Virus record (IMG/VR): IMGVR_UViG_3300027759_000171
Location: 1 to 40,774 of that record
From: a virus
DNA: 40,774 bases
Strand: one strand, 5' to 3'
Positions 17,556 to 26,852 of this stretch are shown in pieces. The notes beneath the pieces are model-generated. The model had not been told where the DNA came from. It saw nothing but the letters and a program-made list of their open reading frames with translations, and did not search any database. How positions within the stretch are numbered: position 1 is the stretch's first letter; every line of letters starts with the position of its first letter. Both the position numbers and the translations under genes were made by a program.

Positions 17556-18351
17556 AATTAAAATAATAAGACCAACAACAGATCAATATGTGAATATTCC
17601 TATTGAAATGAAATGGGATTTTGCGGGTCGGGAGGATAGTATTTTAGAATACCAAGAAGAGATGGTTAGAGAAGTTGTTGGACCACCAAATGACTTTGAG
17701 ATTAGTCAATTTTCTCACAACTCATTTAATGATGAGACCACAGACATTAATTATGAATTTTATTTTTATGATAATACATTACCAATTAGTGCAAATACGG
17801 TAACCCAATCAAATTGGGGGATATCTTATTTGAACGAAGGGTTTACCAATGAGGAAGTTTATTATTATACAAAACCTTTTACTAAGTCATTCTTTAAATT
17901 GGACTTCTATGATACGAACGATGAAAGAACACAAAAGATTTTTTTTACAATAATATTACCCGTACAACAAGGGGATTTTATGAGTGTTAGTTTAAACGCA
18001 TTGTTACCTAATGTCGATATTAGAAAACCCAAATTTAAGTTAGACTATATTGGAGATAAAGAAGGTTTCTTTATTTATTGGTTAAGAGAAAGAAATTTTT
18101 ATGATATTAGTGAATTTTATATGTCAGGTAAATTTTTTGACGCAAAATTAGGGGTTTATGTTGTAATGACTAACACACCACAACCATTAATAACCCCAAA
18201 TAAATTTAATTTTGTACCCGAAGACTATTTTTATTACAAAGTAAACTTAGATTATAATAATAAGACATATGAGGTATCATCCACTTCCACAACATTAAGA
18301 GTTGGAAGTGATGTGACACCAATAAAATGGTATGAATATGTAAACCCATAA
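17542..18351 (+). CDS. Tail/baseplate structural protein, family not recognised
   Basis: 269 residues; the ATG at 17542 lies inside the last codons of the upstream gene (14-base overlap), and the stop shares one base with the ATG of the downstream gene at 18351 (TAATG), so this is a coupled set. The protein is acidic and aromatic, starting MNVNKIKIIRPTTDQYVNIP, with beta-type stretches (QKIFFTIILPVQQGDFMSVSL and FKLDYIGDKEGFFIYWLRER). No membrane helix or enzyme motif. A baseplate wedge or connector role is inferred from context only. Confidence 0.7.
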   Translation: MNVNKIKIIRPTTDQYVNIPIEMKWDFAGREDSILEYQEEMVREVVGPPNDFEISQFSHNSFNDETTDINYEFYFYDNTLPISANTVTQSNWGISYLNEGFTNEEVYYYTKPFTKSFFKLDFYDTNDERTQKIFFTIILPVQQGDFMSVSLNALLPNVDIRKPKFKLDYIGDKEGFFIYWLRERNFYDISEFYMSGKFFDAKLGVYVVMTNTPQPLITPNKFNFVPEDYFYYKVNLDYNNKTYEVSSTSTTLRVGSDVTPIKWYEYVNP

Positions 18352-19529
18352 TGGAAGAACAAAAATATTACTTTAAAATATCTCCAGAAAATATTTTTGG
18401 GGATCTTAGATTGGTTCAATATACCGGTGGTACTGATGTGTATGATACAACCGATCCTTGTTGTCCTATATTGACAGGGGAGACATCGGTAACGGGCGTG
18501 GACTATATTGGGGTTTATACGGGTATGACATATGTCTTATCAGGTGGGACAAACGGTGATTCACTTTTAACTGGATTAACAATACCAATAATGATTACCC
18601 AAACTGCGGTTGATATGGGGTATTATTCTGTTTTTGATGGTGCGGTGTTACAGAAAGATGTGATTAACAATTTTCTATTTTCGGCAACAACGGGTAGCCC
18701 TTACACCTATTATTTTTATAATACATCAGATACTGAATTATTAAAATTTTTATCATTGGTAACTTATGTTGTTGATTGGGGTGACGGATCACCAAATGTG
18801 ACAATTACGGGAACATCTCCGTTATCTCATACTTACCCAACATCTAACAGTGAATATCAAATCACTATGACCGCAACGTCGCCATGGGGAATTTCAAAGA
18901 TAACAAAAACAATTACAATCCCATTTGATGATGTGATAATTACAAATCCTAATGGTACTGCCACATTTACACCTGCAGGTGGTAATTGGACGGGAACCTC
19001 ATTTAATTATGATTATATTTTTAGTGGGGATTCAAATACAGACATTAATGATTTCTTCAGTTACAATTATACGACTATACCATTTTTAGTTTCGGGTAAT
19101 ACCGAATCAACGATAAATGATTTAGCACAATATGGACCTATAAGTAGTCTTTATGGTGGTAAATTTAAAATAGGTATACAAGTTACAGGAACCACAGGTA
19201 GTGTTGGTACTGTATGGGGACCTGACCCAGATGGGTTATATACCGCATATACAATAAATCAGATTGATTATTTTGATTATGAAAATTTTACCATTTTTAT
19301 GGTATATTCATCTGGTTTTACCCAAGATAATATAATAATGACAGGTTTAACTAAAAATGAGGCATTAATAAATGTTATTGATCAACCTGAGGTCCAAACC
19401 AATGTCTTTGTTGAGAGAGGTAAAAACTCTGCGTTAGAATACATTGAAAGGATTGGTGAAGTTGATAATGTTGGGGACTTAGAAAAATATGGGTATGGAT
19501 TTTTTAATGTCAAAAAAGACCTTAGTTAA
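18351..19529 (+). CDS. Tail structural protein with a PKD-like domain
   Basis: 392 residues. Around residues 135-190 the sequence VDWGDGSPNVTITG, then SHTYPTSNSEYQITMTAT, matches the PKD (polycystic kidney disease) fold: a WGDGS turn, an HTY strand and a closing strand. PKD domains are beta-sandwich spacer or binding modules common on secreted Bacteroidota proteins and phage tails. The remainder is Thr/Gly-rich with repeated GMTYVLSGGT- and GTTGSVGT-like stretches. The C-terminus (YIERIGEVDNVGDLEKYGYGFFNVKK) is predicted helical then strand, possibly an anchor to the baseplate. Start shares a base with the previous stop codon. A TATTTATT box lies 1 base after its stop, before the next gene. 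Confidence 0.75.
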   Translation: MEEQKYYFKISPENIFGDLRLVQYTGGTDVYDTTDPCCPILTGETSVTGVDYIGVYTGMTYVLSGGTNGDSLLTGLTIPIMITQTAVDMGYYSVFDGAVLQKDVINNFLFSATTGSPYTYYFYNTSDTELLKFLSLVTYVVDWGDGSPNVTITGTSPLSHTYPTSNSEYQITMTATSPWGISKITKTITIPFDDVIITNPNGTATFTPAGGNWTGTSFNYDYIFSGDSNTDINDFFSYNYTTIPFLVSGNTESTINDLAQYGPISSLYGGKFKIGIQVTGTTGSVGTVWGPDPDGLYTAYTINQIDYFDYENFTIFMVYSSGFTQDNIIMTGLTKNEALINVIDQPEVQTNVFVERGKNSALEYIERIGEVDNVGDLEKYGYGFFNVKKDLS

Positions 19530-19530
19530 G

Positions 19531-19538
19531 TATTTATT
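19531..19538 (+). promoter_or_regulatory. TATTTATT box in the 46-base gap before the GTG-start gene
   Basis: TATTTATT begins 1 base after the preceding stop and ends 37 bases before the GTG start at 19576. This is one of the few real gaps in the virion operon, so an internal promoter is plausible. Confidence 0.33.
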
Positions 19539-19575
19539 AAGTAAGGAAAATAAACTAAATATAAATTAAATTCTT

Positions 19576-20481
19576 GTGGCTACAGGTAATTACGGAACAA
19601 TAAGAAGTGCGGACGTTAGTCCTGATGATGTAGAGATCATCTTGAATTATACGCCATCAAGGGATGTTACAGATAACTTTGTTTTATCTAAATTAGACGC
19701 TAAATCTATTTTACGACCATATTTTCATAATTCAGCAACTGGTGGTAACGCTAGTGTTGAGATATTAGGGGGGTTATATAATTTAAAATTACCTGCCGAC
19801 AGATTCAATAAATTGGGTATCTATACTCTTTATATTAGACCTGCTGAGATTAGAACTAAAATAACAGATTGTGGAGTCCTATCTTCATTACCTAATGTTA
19901 AAGGTATTGTTGTTGATTTAAATAATGTACCGTCTCAATATAGAAATAAGTTTGTTAATCAAGGTTTAATTGGGTTTAGAGTTGAATACTTAAATTCAGA
20001 TGGAACCAAAATACCTAATTTTTTTAGAATTATAACATCATCATTTTATTGTGAACCAATTGTCCAAAATTTGACAAACACATCACAAAAGGCAATTAGA
20101 TATAGATATGTTGAAAGTACATCAAACTTACTTTTTTGTACACTTTCACCATCCTCTTCTCCAACTAATAAACCAAGTGCGACACCATTCATTGGTCAAC
20201 CTAATCAGAATATTATAATAACAAATACATTTTTTAATCCGATAACTACGGAAATTGAAATTGTTGAACACGATATATCAACATTAGCGATTGCACTTTA
20301 TGGTAATCAAACCAAATCTATTGATGACGGTATCTATACAATCTACGATAGTGCTAATAACATTTACAAACAATACAATTTATTTGAAGTTCGTGATCAG
20401 TTTAACGAATTATTATATGAGGTTAGACAAGATAGAAATAATAACATTGATTTTAGTAAAAGTTTTAACAATATAGTGTAA
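19576..20481 (+). CDS. Tail/baseplate protein with GTG start, family not recognised
   Basis: 301 residues. The start codon is GTG (VATGNYGT...): an in-frame stop lies a few codons upstream and there is no internal Met, so GTG at 19576 is the only common start. The N-terminus (SADVSPDDVEIILNYTPSRDVTDNF) and the middle (AEIRTKITDCGVLSSLPNVKG) are beta-rich; a Ser/Pro-rich loop (LSPSSSPTNKPSATP, near residue 190) may be a small version of the Pro-rich linkers found in the downstream tail genes. The C-terminus is helical or strand-rich with YEVRQDRNNNIDFSKSFNN. It is followed 2 bases later by the 1,005-residue gene. Virion role inferred from context. Confidence 0.72.
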   Translation: MATGNYGTIRSADVSPDDVEIILNYTPSRDVTDNFVLSKLDAKSILRPYFHNSATGGNASVEILGGLYNLKLPADRFNKLGIYTLYIRPAEIRTKITDCGVLSSLPNVKGIVVDLNNVPSQYRNKFVNQGLIGFRVEYLNSDGTKIPNFFRIITSSFYCEPIVQNLTNTSQKAIRYRYVESTSNLLFCTLSPSSSPTNKPSATPFIGQPNQNIIITNTFFNPITTEIEIVEHDISTLAIALYGNQTKSIDDGIYTIYDSANNIYKQYNLFEVRDQFNELLYEVRQDRNNNIDFSKSFNNIV

Positions 20482-20483
20482 AA

Positions 20484-23400
20484 ATGGCAGTAAAAAAATA
20501 TACGTGTCCACCTCAGTCTCCAAGCGGTCAAGGAACATTCTCTGACAATTTAGTTGGTTTACAACTTGTTGATGGGGGAGGATTTACTCAGGCGAATTTT
20601 GAATTTACTACGTCAATTACTGAAAAACAAGACAGAAATTTTAATATAGGTGCATTCTCATCTCCAATTTCATTGGATAGTATGAATATTGAAAGTGTTA
20701 TTGAATCTAGAATTATCCAATCAAATAATTTTAAAGTTTACCCTAATTTTGATTTATCCCAAGTAACTAACTTTACATTGTATGGGTCATTAGTAAAAAG
20801 AATTTCTACATCAATTTCACATATAATTAATTTTTTTCCAGCGGGTTTAGATATCAGTGCGACATTACCTAATTATAGTACCGCAGAAACGGCGTTTAAC
20901 ATTCAGTATGATTCTGTTGAAAATGAAACCACGTTTGATGTTTATATAGGATCAATAAGAAACCCGTTTGATATTGACTATAGTTCAAATGCAAATAGAA
21001 ATTTTGAGTTACTTGAAATTGAAGTTTCTCGATTAAGAAATTTTACTGTAAATTACGCAAAATATTCATTATTTACAAATGATAATGAATATCCTGTGGT
21101 TTTTTATAGCCCATCAAATAACACGTCAACAACTTTAAATTTTGTAGTAAAGGGTAACCCGTTTTCGGGAAATAACATATCATATAACACATTAATCATT
21201 AGACCTAATGATATGTATGTTAATAAAACCTTCAACGAGTCTATGGATGAGGTTGAACAATTTCTATTAAACAGATCTATTACTCCAATATACACATCTA
21301 CATTTACAGTACCTGTAGAAAATGAAGACGGTACGATTAATTTAACAACTCAGGCAATAACATTCCCTAAAAATGGTCAATGGAATTTAGATATAACATC
21401 TTTGGCTTTTGATAATTACCTTGTGACTTTGAATGACTTTGCGTTTAATTTAGATTTATATCGTACAAATTTGATTTCTCGTTTTTTAACAACAGGTGCA
21501 ATTAAAGAATTTGACACACCAGATCAAAAAATTGAAAAGGTTTTACAAATATATGGTAGAAGTTTTGATGAAACCAAAAAGTTTATTTCGGCTTTATCGA
21601 ACATGAATAATGTTAACTACAATATTAAAAACGATATTCCATCACAATTATTAAAAAATTTAGCACAAACATTAGGTTGGGATACAAACATTTCACCAAT
21701 CACAAATGACCAACTATTGGATTCTGTATTTAGTACTGGTACTAATGAATTTAGTGGTTTGTCAGTTGGTATGACACCTGAGGAACTTAATTACCAATAC
21801 TATAGAAATTTAATTTTAAATTCGGCGTATCTTTTTAAATCTAAAGGGACTAGAAAATCTATTGAAATATTGTTAAGATTGATTGGAGCACCTGAGGCTT
21901 TAATTGAATTTAATGAGTATATATACATTGCCGATCAAAAAATAAACATTGAAGATTTCAAGGGACAGTACGCTAATTTATCAGGTGGTACGTACACTCA
22001 ACAATTACCGATATTAGATACTACGGACATATACTATATACAAGGTCAACAATTTACAGGGTTCACAACAACTAGTGTTATAACCGACGCTATTGTAAAT
22101 CCTGAGGATTACCCTATTGATGAATTTGGATATCCTATGATGCCGACAGTAAGTGATTCTTACTACTTCCAAATTGGGGGAGGATGGTTTGAATCCACAC
22201 CACAACATAGGATGCCAGAACAAGTAGATACCACAAATAGTGTATTTACAGGTGCTAACCCTAATTACCAAACTACATTATTACCATTTAATTATGGTGA
22301 GGAATATCTACAAAGATATAGAACTTTCCCTTATATGAATTTGGGATATAAATTACGTAGAGTAGTTGATAATAAAAAAAGTTGGACGGACACCCAAACA
22401 GGGTTAAGATCTAATTTTGACGGTAACTTCAACGCATATTATCCTGTTAATAGTGATAAATTAGTTATAAATGTTAAGAATGTTGACATATTCATGAATC
22501 CGGCACAAGGGTTAGTGTATGATGTTTGGACTATGTCGAGACAATATAATTATCCAATACCTAATCAAGGTTTAAACTATGTTGAACCAACACGTTGTAA
22601 TCCTACTCCAAATACCCCTTACCCACAAAGAGGTGGGATAGATTGGACTGAGATCGTTCCAAAACCTAAAGAAAAAACATTTTTTGAATTCGCCCAAACT
22701 TTTTGGCATAATACAATTAATGTTAGAAATAGACAATTTATAACGGATGGAAAAACGGGAGGTTACCCTACTCCCCAATCAATCTATTGGAAATATTTAG
22801 AATCAGGTCAGGCAATTAATGTTCCTAACGATAATTTTACATATCAAACAATGATAGACTACGTTAATGGTTTGGGGACTTATTGGGTAAAATTAATCGA
22901 ACAAATGGTTCCCGCAACCACAATATGGAATACGGGAACTAAATTAGAGAACTCAATTTTCCACAGACAAAAGTTTGTATGGAGAAGACAAATGGGTTGT
23001 CAACTTGTACCAGTACCGTGTGATCCTTGTTATGCAATTGGTCAGTTATTACCTTATGATTGTCCAATACAATCTGTTGAGTGTCCTATTTATCCATGGG
23101 GTTCTAACCCTCAAGTAAATTCGTTTGGGGTAGTTTTAGGTCAGGTTTTAACTACATATTTAAATAACAATGGTTATGATTTAAATAATGATTGTTTGGT
23201 TAATACATTAACATCTCAATGGTATGTGGATGTAAAATTAAATGGGGTTCAGTTGATAGAGTATAAATTTTTTGATGGGTATGGTTACTCCGTTAGCGGA
23301 ACAAGTTTCCCAACACAAGTTAATTGGTTAAATGCTCTTTATGATTCGTTACCACAAATGATTAATGACGGACTAACATTTAATATTAACGAAACAACAA

Positions 23401-23501
23401 ATATTGTGACAGTATATAATAGTGATTGTATATCACTTGATGATCAAAACAATTTTGAATTAAATGTGGGAATAAATTTTGATATAATTTGTAATCAATA
23501 A
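20484..23501 (+). CDS. Large baseplate/tail protein with a tail-protein-I-like core
   Basis: 1,005 residues. Residues about 350-475 contain EKVLQIYGRSFDETKKFISAL, LLKNLAQTLGWD and AYLFKSKGTRKSIEILLRLIG followed by APEALIEF, the order of elements seen in contractile-tail P2 gpI-like and wedge proteins, where the KGT-R-IEILLRLIG helix is conserved. The centre is beta-rich (WWF-type aromatic residues, ESTPQHRMPEQVD); the MVPATTIWNTGTKLENSIFHRQ segment near 810 is also typical of phage baseplate proteins. A Cys-rich patch follows (CDPCYAIG, CPIQSVECPIYPWG). The last about 125 residues form a domain repeated in the next gene. Stop and the next ATG share one base. Confident as baseplate/tail, exact T4 counterpart unclear. 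Confidence 0.78.
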   Translation: MAVKKYTCPPQSPSGQGTFSDNLVGLQLVDGGGFTQANFEFTTSITEKQDRNFNIGAFSSPISLDSMNIESVIESRIIQSNNFKVYPNFDLSQVTNFTLYGSLVKRISTSISHIINFFPAGLDISATLPNYSTAETAFNIQYDSVENETTFDVYIGSIRNPFDIDYSSNANRNFELLEIEVSRLRNFTVNYAKYSLFTNDNEYPVVFYSPSNNTSTTLNFVVKGNPFSGNNISYNTLIIRPNDMYVNKTFNESMDEVEQFLLNRSITPIYTSTFTVPVENEDGTINLTTQAITFPKNGQWNLDITSLAFDNYLVTLNDFAFNLDLYRTNLISRFLTTGAIKEFDTPDQKIEKVLQIYGRSFDETKKFISALSNMNNVNYNIKNDIPSQLLKNLAQTLGWDTNISPITNDQLLDSVFSTGTNEFSGLSVGMTPEELNYQYYRNLILNSAYLFKSKGTRKSIEILLRLIGAPEALIEFNEYIYIADQKINIEDFKGQYANLSGGTYTQQLPILDTTDIYYIQGQQFTGFTTTSVITDAIVNPEDYPIDEFGYPMMPTVSDSYYFQIGGGWFESTPQHRMPEQVDTTNSVFTGANPNYQTTLLPFNYGEEYLQRYRTFPYMNLGYKLRRVVDNKKSWTDTQTGLRSNFDGNFNAYYPVNSDKLVINVKNVDIFMNPAQGLVYDVWTMSRQYNYPIPNQGLNYVEPTRCNPTPNTPYPQRGGIDWTEIVPKPKEKTFFEFAQTFWHNTINVRNRQFITDGKTGGYPTPQSIYWKYLESGQAINVPNDNFTYQTMIDYVNGLGTYWVKLIEQMVPATTIWNTGTKLENSIFHRQKFVWRRQMGCQLVPVPCDPCYAIGQLLPYDCPIQSVECPIYPWGSNPQVNSFGVVLGQVLTTYLNNNGYDLNNDCLVNTLTSQWYVDVKLNGVQLIEYKFFDGYGYSVSGTSFPTQVNWLNALYDSLPQMINDGLTFNINETTNIVTVYNSDCISLDDQNNFELNVGINFDIICNQ

Positions 23502-25795
23502 TGGGAATAATAAGTACATATAGTTTTTCTATAACTGGAGATTGTACAAATGAAGGGTTAGGAGAGGTAATTTTTTCTGTAACGGGAGATAGTCCAGATT
23601 GGTTGGTTATTGAAACACCTACCGCAAATCTTAATTTACCAACATCGGCATTAACGGTAGTGAATAATGTTTATTATTATTCGGGATTAACTGCTGGTAG
23701 TTACTTCTTAAGTATATACGATGCAACGTATAGTAATTATGCCGTTGTGAATTTTTATATATCCTCAGGTACTTGCGTTTCGATTAATACGACAGACACT
23801 ACTTGTGGTTTTGATAATGGTGGGGTAACCGCAACAACCCAATCTGTATATGGTAATGTTGCGACCTTTACGTTATACGATATTGGAGATATCTTTATTT
23901 CAAGTGGGACCTCAGTAAGTAGTACATATGTTTTCCCACCTGTACCTGCAGGGATTTACTATGTTGTTGCCGATGATGGTGGTGGATGTACAGGTCGTAG
24001 TGAATCATGTATTGTCAGAGAATCTACACTGTTTGATTATGGGTATTACGTTGTAAATGATGGAAGTTGTATAAGTAGTAACGGGAGTGGTAAAATATTT
24101 TTAACAGGGTTATCCGACCCAAGTCTATATACCGTTAATTGGTTAACAAGTGTTAATGGTCAAACGGGAACTACGGTAACGGGTTTAACTGCGGGACTAT
24201 ATAATGTACAGGTTACTAACGAAGATGGTTGTATTGTAAGTAAGGTAATAACTGTTACAGGTGTGGATCCGTTAGGTATTGGTGGGTTTATGACATACCC
24301 ACCTGATTGTTTTGTAAACAATGGTGAAATAACGATAATCATTACGGGAGGAACCGCACCGTACTATATTGGTTGTTCCAATGGAGATAGTGCGATTATT
24401 TTTGGTAGTGAATATACATTTACAGGGTTATTCTCAGGAACATATAATTTTAACATAATTGATGCCGGTGTATGTAAAGTGTCAGGGACAACATCAATCA
24501 ACACATCAAATAGTTTTCAAGTATTAAGTGTTAATGCAACAAACTCAATTTGTAATGACAATTCAGGGTCAGTAACGATTACGTTAATTGGGGCAGGGTA
24601 TTACACATATAGTTTAACTGATTCCTTAGGTAATACAACAAATTTTGGGCCTACAACTAATATTGTACAACAATTCAATACATTATCTTCAGGTAATTAT
24701 GATTTAGTTGTAACTGATGGTGTGTGTACTTATGAGACAACAGTTACAATTAATAATACCGAAAAATTTACGATTTCGGCAATAACCCAAAATACTACTT
24801 GTGGGTTAAATAACGGATCAATACAATTATTGGCAAGTTCAGGTGGTACTTTACCATATAGTTATCAGATAACAGGTTACCCGCCTTCACCAACAACAAC
24901 ATTTAATAATTTAGCCCCTGGTAATTATGTTGGGACAGTAACCGATAATACGGGTTGTTCACAAACTTTAAATCTTTATGTTAATAACTCAAACGGGGTA
25001 TTATTTGATTTAGTTGTAACCCAACCAACAAGCGGTAATAATGGGGGGATAACTACCATAATTTATGGTGGCACACCAACATTCACATATAATTGGAGTC
25101 CAAACGTTAATGGACAAACAGGGTCAACTGTTACATCATTAAGTGGTGGGACATATAATTTGGAGATAGTTGACTCAAGTGGATGTACGTATACAAAAAG
25201 AGTTACTTTATCGGGGACTGAGAAAAACTTAAGTTATCAAACATATAATATTTGTAATGATAATTTTCAAAATACAGGGATACTTGGTAAACGAGGTATG
25301 CAACAAATGTTATCTGAAGGGTTTAAAGATCTTACATATGGAGATACTGCATGTATTTTAAATAGTGCAAATTTTATTGCCGACATTACTGTTGACGGTG
25401 TAAATACTCAACAATCGTTTTACGTTTCTTCAGGATTAACTGATTACCCATCTGATTATACATGGGGTCAAACAATTACTGAAGTTTTAGAAAGTTATGA
25501 AGGTATAAGTAAAGTTGAAATTAACTATTCAACTAATGAGATTAAAATATACAATAAATGTGTGGAAATAGGGGGGTGTCAACCCGAAACAATCTATTAT
25601 TTATCTGATGCAAATATAGTTATAAATGTAAAATTAGAGTATAATATTTCTTGCCAACAATGTAATATAACACCAACACCAACACCAACATTAACACCAA
25701 CACCAACACCAACACCAACCCCGACAGCCACACCAACCGCAACACCAACACCTACGGCAACAGCAACCCCTACACCTACCCCAACAGCAACGTAA
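23501..25795 (+). CDS. SprB-repeat tail adhesin ending in a Thr-Pro tract
   Basis: 764 residues. Residues about 98-570 hold six tandem SprB-type repeats (near 98-170, 183-250, 265-335, 343-417, 427-495, 505-570), each with a first Cys, an NG(S/G/E) turn, a GG/GT..PY.Y segment, a L..G.Y strand and a closing D..GC. SprB is the giant surface adhesin of gliding Flavobacterium; several of its repeats occur in phage and host surface proteins. Residues 580-722 form a separate domain (SANFIADITVDGV.., YSTNEIKIYNKC) that is also at the end of the preceding gene product. The last 41 residues are Thr-Pro/Ala repeats, then a stop. It is probably a tail fibre or receptor-binding protein; the abrupt Thr-Pro end suggests a missing or exchangeable tip domain. 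Confidence 0.82.
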   Translation: MGIISTYSFSITGDCTNEGLGEVIFSVTGDSPDWLVIETPTANLNLPTSALTVVNNVYYYSGLTAGSYFLSIYDATYSNYAVVNFYISSGTCVSINTTDTTCGFDNGGVTATTQSVYGNVATFTLYDIGDIFISSGTSVSSTYVFPPVPAGIYYVVADDGGGCTGRSESCIVRESTLFDYGYYVVNDGSCISSNGSGKIFLTGLSDPSLYTVNWLTSVNGQTGTTVTGLTAGLYNVQVTNEDGCIVSKVITVTGVDPLGIGGFMTYPPDCFVNNGEITIIITGGTAPYYIGCSNGDSAIIFGSEYTFTGLFSGTYNFNIIDAGVCKVSGTTSINTSNSFQVLSVNATNSICNDNSGSVTITLIGAGYYTYSLTDSLGNTTNFGPTTNIVQQFNTLSSGNYDLVVTDGVCTYETTVTINNTEKFTISAITQNTTCGLNNGSIQLLASSGGTLPYSYQITGYPPSPTTTFNNLAPGNYVGTVTDNTGCSQTLNLYVNNSNGVLFDLVVTQPTSGNNGGITTIIYGGTPTFTYNWSPNVNGQTGSTVTSLSGGTYNLEIVDSSGCTYTKRVTLSGTEKNLSYQTYNICNDNFQNTGILGKRGMQQMLSEGFKDLTYGDTACILNSANFIADITVDGVNTQQSFYVSSGLTDYPSDYTWGQTITEVLESYEGISKVEINYSTNEIKIYNKCVEIGGCQPETIYYLSDANIVINVKLEYNISCQQCNITPTPTPTLTPTPTPTPTPTATPTATPTPTATATPTPTPTAT
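25670..25792 (+). repeat. Thr-Pro coding tandem repeat at the adhesin 3' end
   Basis: About 20 units of ACA-CCN with occasional GCA/ACG/TTA codons, in the final 41 codons. It shares the 14-mer ACACCAACACCTAC (25742-25755) in the same codon phase with the first codons of the oppositely oriented gene at 33708 (33671-33684 and 33683-33696). Confidence 0.85.
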
Positions 25796-25860
25796 ACTAA
25801 AATATTTGTAAATTTTAATTACTACTACCCTTTTGTTGGATTAACGTTATTTTTTTATAT

Positions 25861-26835
25861 ATGGAAGATATTCTATTTGTTACCGCACAACCTGACGTAC
25901 CCTATTTTCATTGGCAAGTAAAGTTATATACTCATAATTTTATGGAGAATGGTATTAAACCTTGTCAGATCCATGTAATTTTTGGTTTACAAAAAAAACA
26001 ACAACCATCTCAAGGAGCATTAGAATTATGTGATTATGGATTCAATGTTCATTTTTATGACGATGATCGGGAAAACAAATCATATATACCAAGTATTAAA
26101 CCATATTTGATTTATGAATGGTTAAAAGAGTATCCTGAAAATAGTAAGTTATTTTTCCTACATGATTCTGACATTGTATTTAATAGGTTACCTAATTTTG
26201 ATGAATTATTAAATGATAACATTTCTTATTTATCGGACACCATAGGGTATATTGGTTACAATTATATTAAAGATTGTTGTGATAGATACGAAAAACAATA
26301 CCCAACATCAAATAAAGAACAACTACTCCAAGAAATGGCGGACATTGTTGGTATTGATGTTAATCTTATAAAACAAAATCAAGAAAACTCAGGTGGAGGA
26401 CAATACCTCATCAAAAATACGGATCCACTATTATGGGGTAAGATTTATGATGATTGTACACCATTATATAATCAAATGTTGGATTATCAAAGAAGGTTCC
26501 CAATTAACCCAGGTCAAATACAATTTTGGACTGCAGAAATGTGGTCATTATTATGGAATATGTGGAATTCAGGGTATGAAACAAAAATCACAAATGAGTT
26601 AGATTTTTCTTGGGCAACTGATGATATTGATATTTATAATAAAAAACCAATATTACATATGGCAGGTGTTACCGACCATTTAAAGACCACGAAATTTTAT
26701 AAGGGAGATTTCATAAACAAAAATCCGATTGAGGATTTAAGAAAGGATATTAATTTCTTTAATTATGTGGACAAAAATAGTTCTACGATTAAATATATTG
26801 AAGTAATGAAGTCATTTTTGGAAAAAAATAAATAA
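25861..26835 (+). CDS. Glycosyltransferase, GT-A fold (hydroxyproline/serine O-glycosyltransferase-like)
   Basis: 324 residues. A nucleotide-sugar-type N-terminus (MEDILFVTAQPDVPYFHWQV, with VHFYDD further on) leads to the metal-binding D-x-D: LFFLHDSDIVFNRL with D102 and D104. The later GGGQYLIKNTDPLLWGKIYDD and ILHMAGVTD stretches fit the acceptor region and final strand of GT-A enzymes; the overall look is like the plant/algal hydroxyproline- and serine-glycosyltransferases. Cytoplasmic, with no signal or membrane helix. It sits alone between the SprB adhesin with its Thr-Pro tail and the next SprB protein with a poly-Thr stretch, so it may decorate Thr/Pro-rich linkers of virion proteins; modification of host surface or DNA is the alternative. 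Family call good; target inferred. Confidence 0.72.
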   Translation: MEDILFVTAQPDVPYFHWQVKLYTHNFMENGIKPCQIHVIFGLQKKQQPSQGALELCDYGFNVHFYDDDRENKSYIPSIKPYLIYEWLKEYPENSKLFFLHDSDIVFNRLPNFDELLNDNISYLSDTIGYIGYNYIKDCCDRYEKQYPTSNKEQLLQEMADIVGIDVNLIKQNQENSGGGQYLIKNTDPLLWGKIYDDCTPLYNQMLDYQRRFPINPGQIQFWTAEMWSLLWNMWNSGYETKITNELDFSWATDDIDIYNKKPILHMAGVTDHLKTTKFYKGDFINKNPIEDLRKDINFFNYVDKNSSTIKYIEVMKSFLEKNK

Positions 26836-26840
26836 CTGAT

Positions 26841-26848
26841 TATTTATT
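26841..26848 (+). promoter_or_regulatory. TATTTATT box before the second SprB-repeat gene
   Basis: TATTTATT ends 4 bases before the ATG at 26853, in an 17-base gap; same box and spacing as before gp25. Confidence 0.4.
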
Positions 26849-26852
26849 AGTA

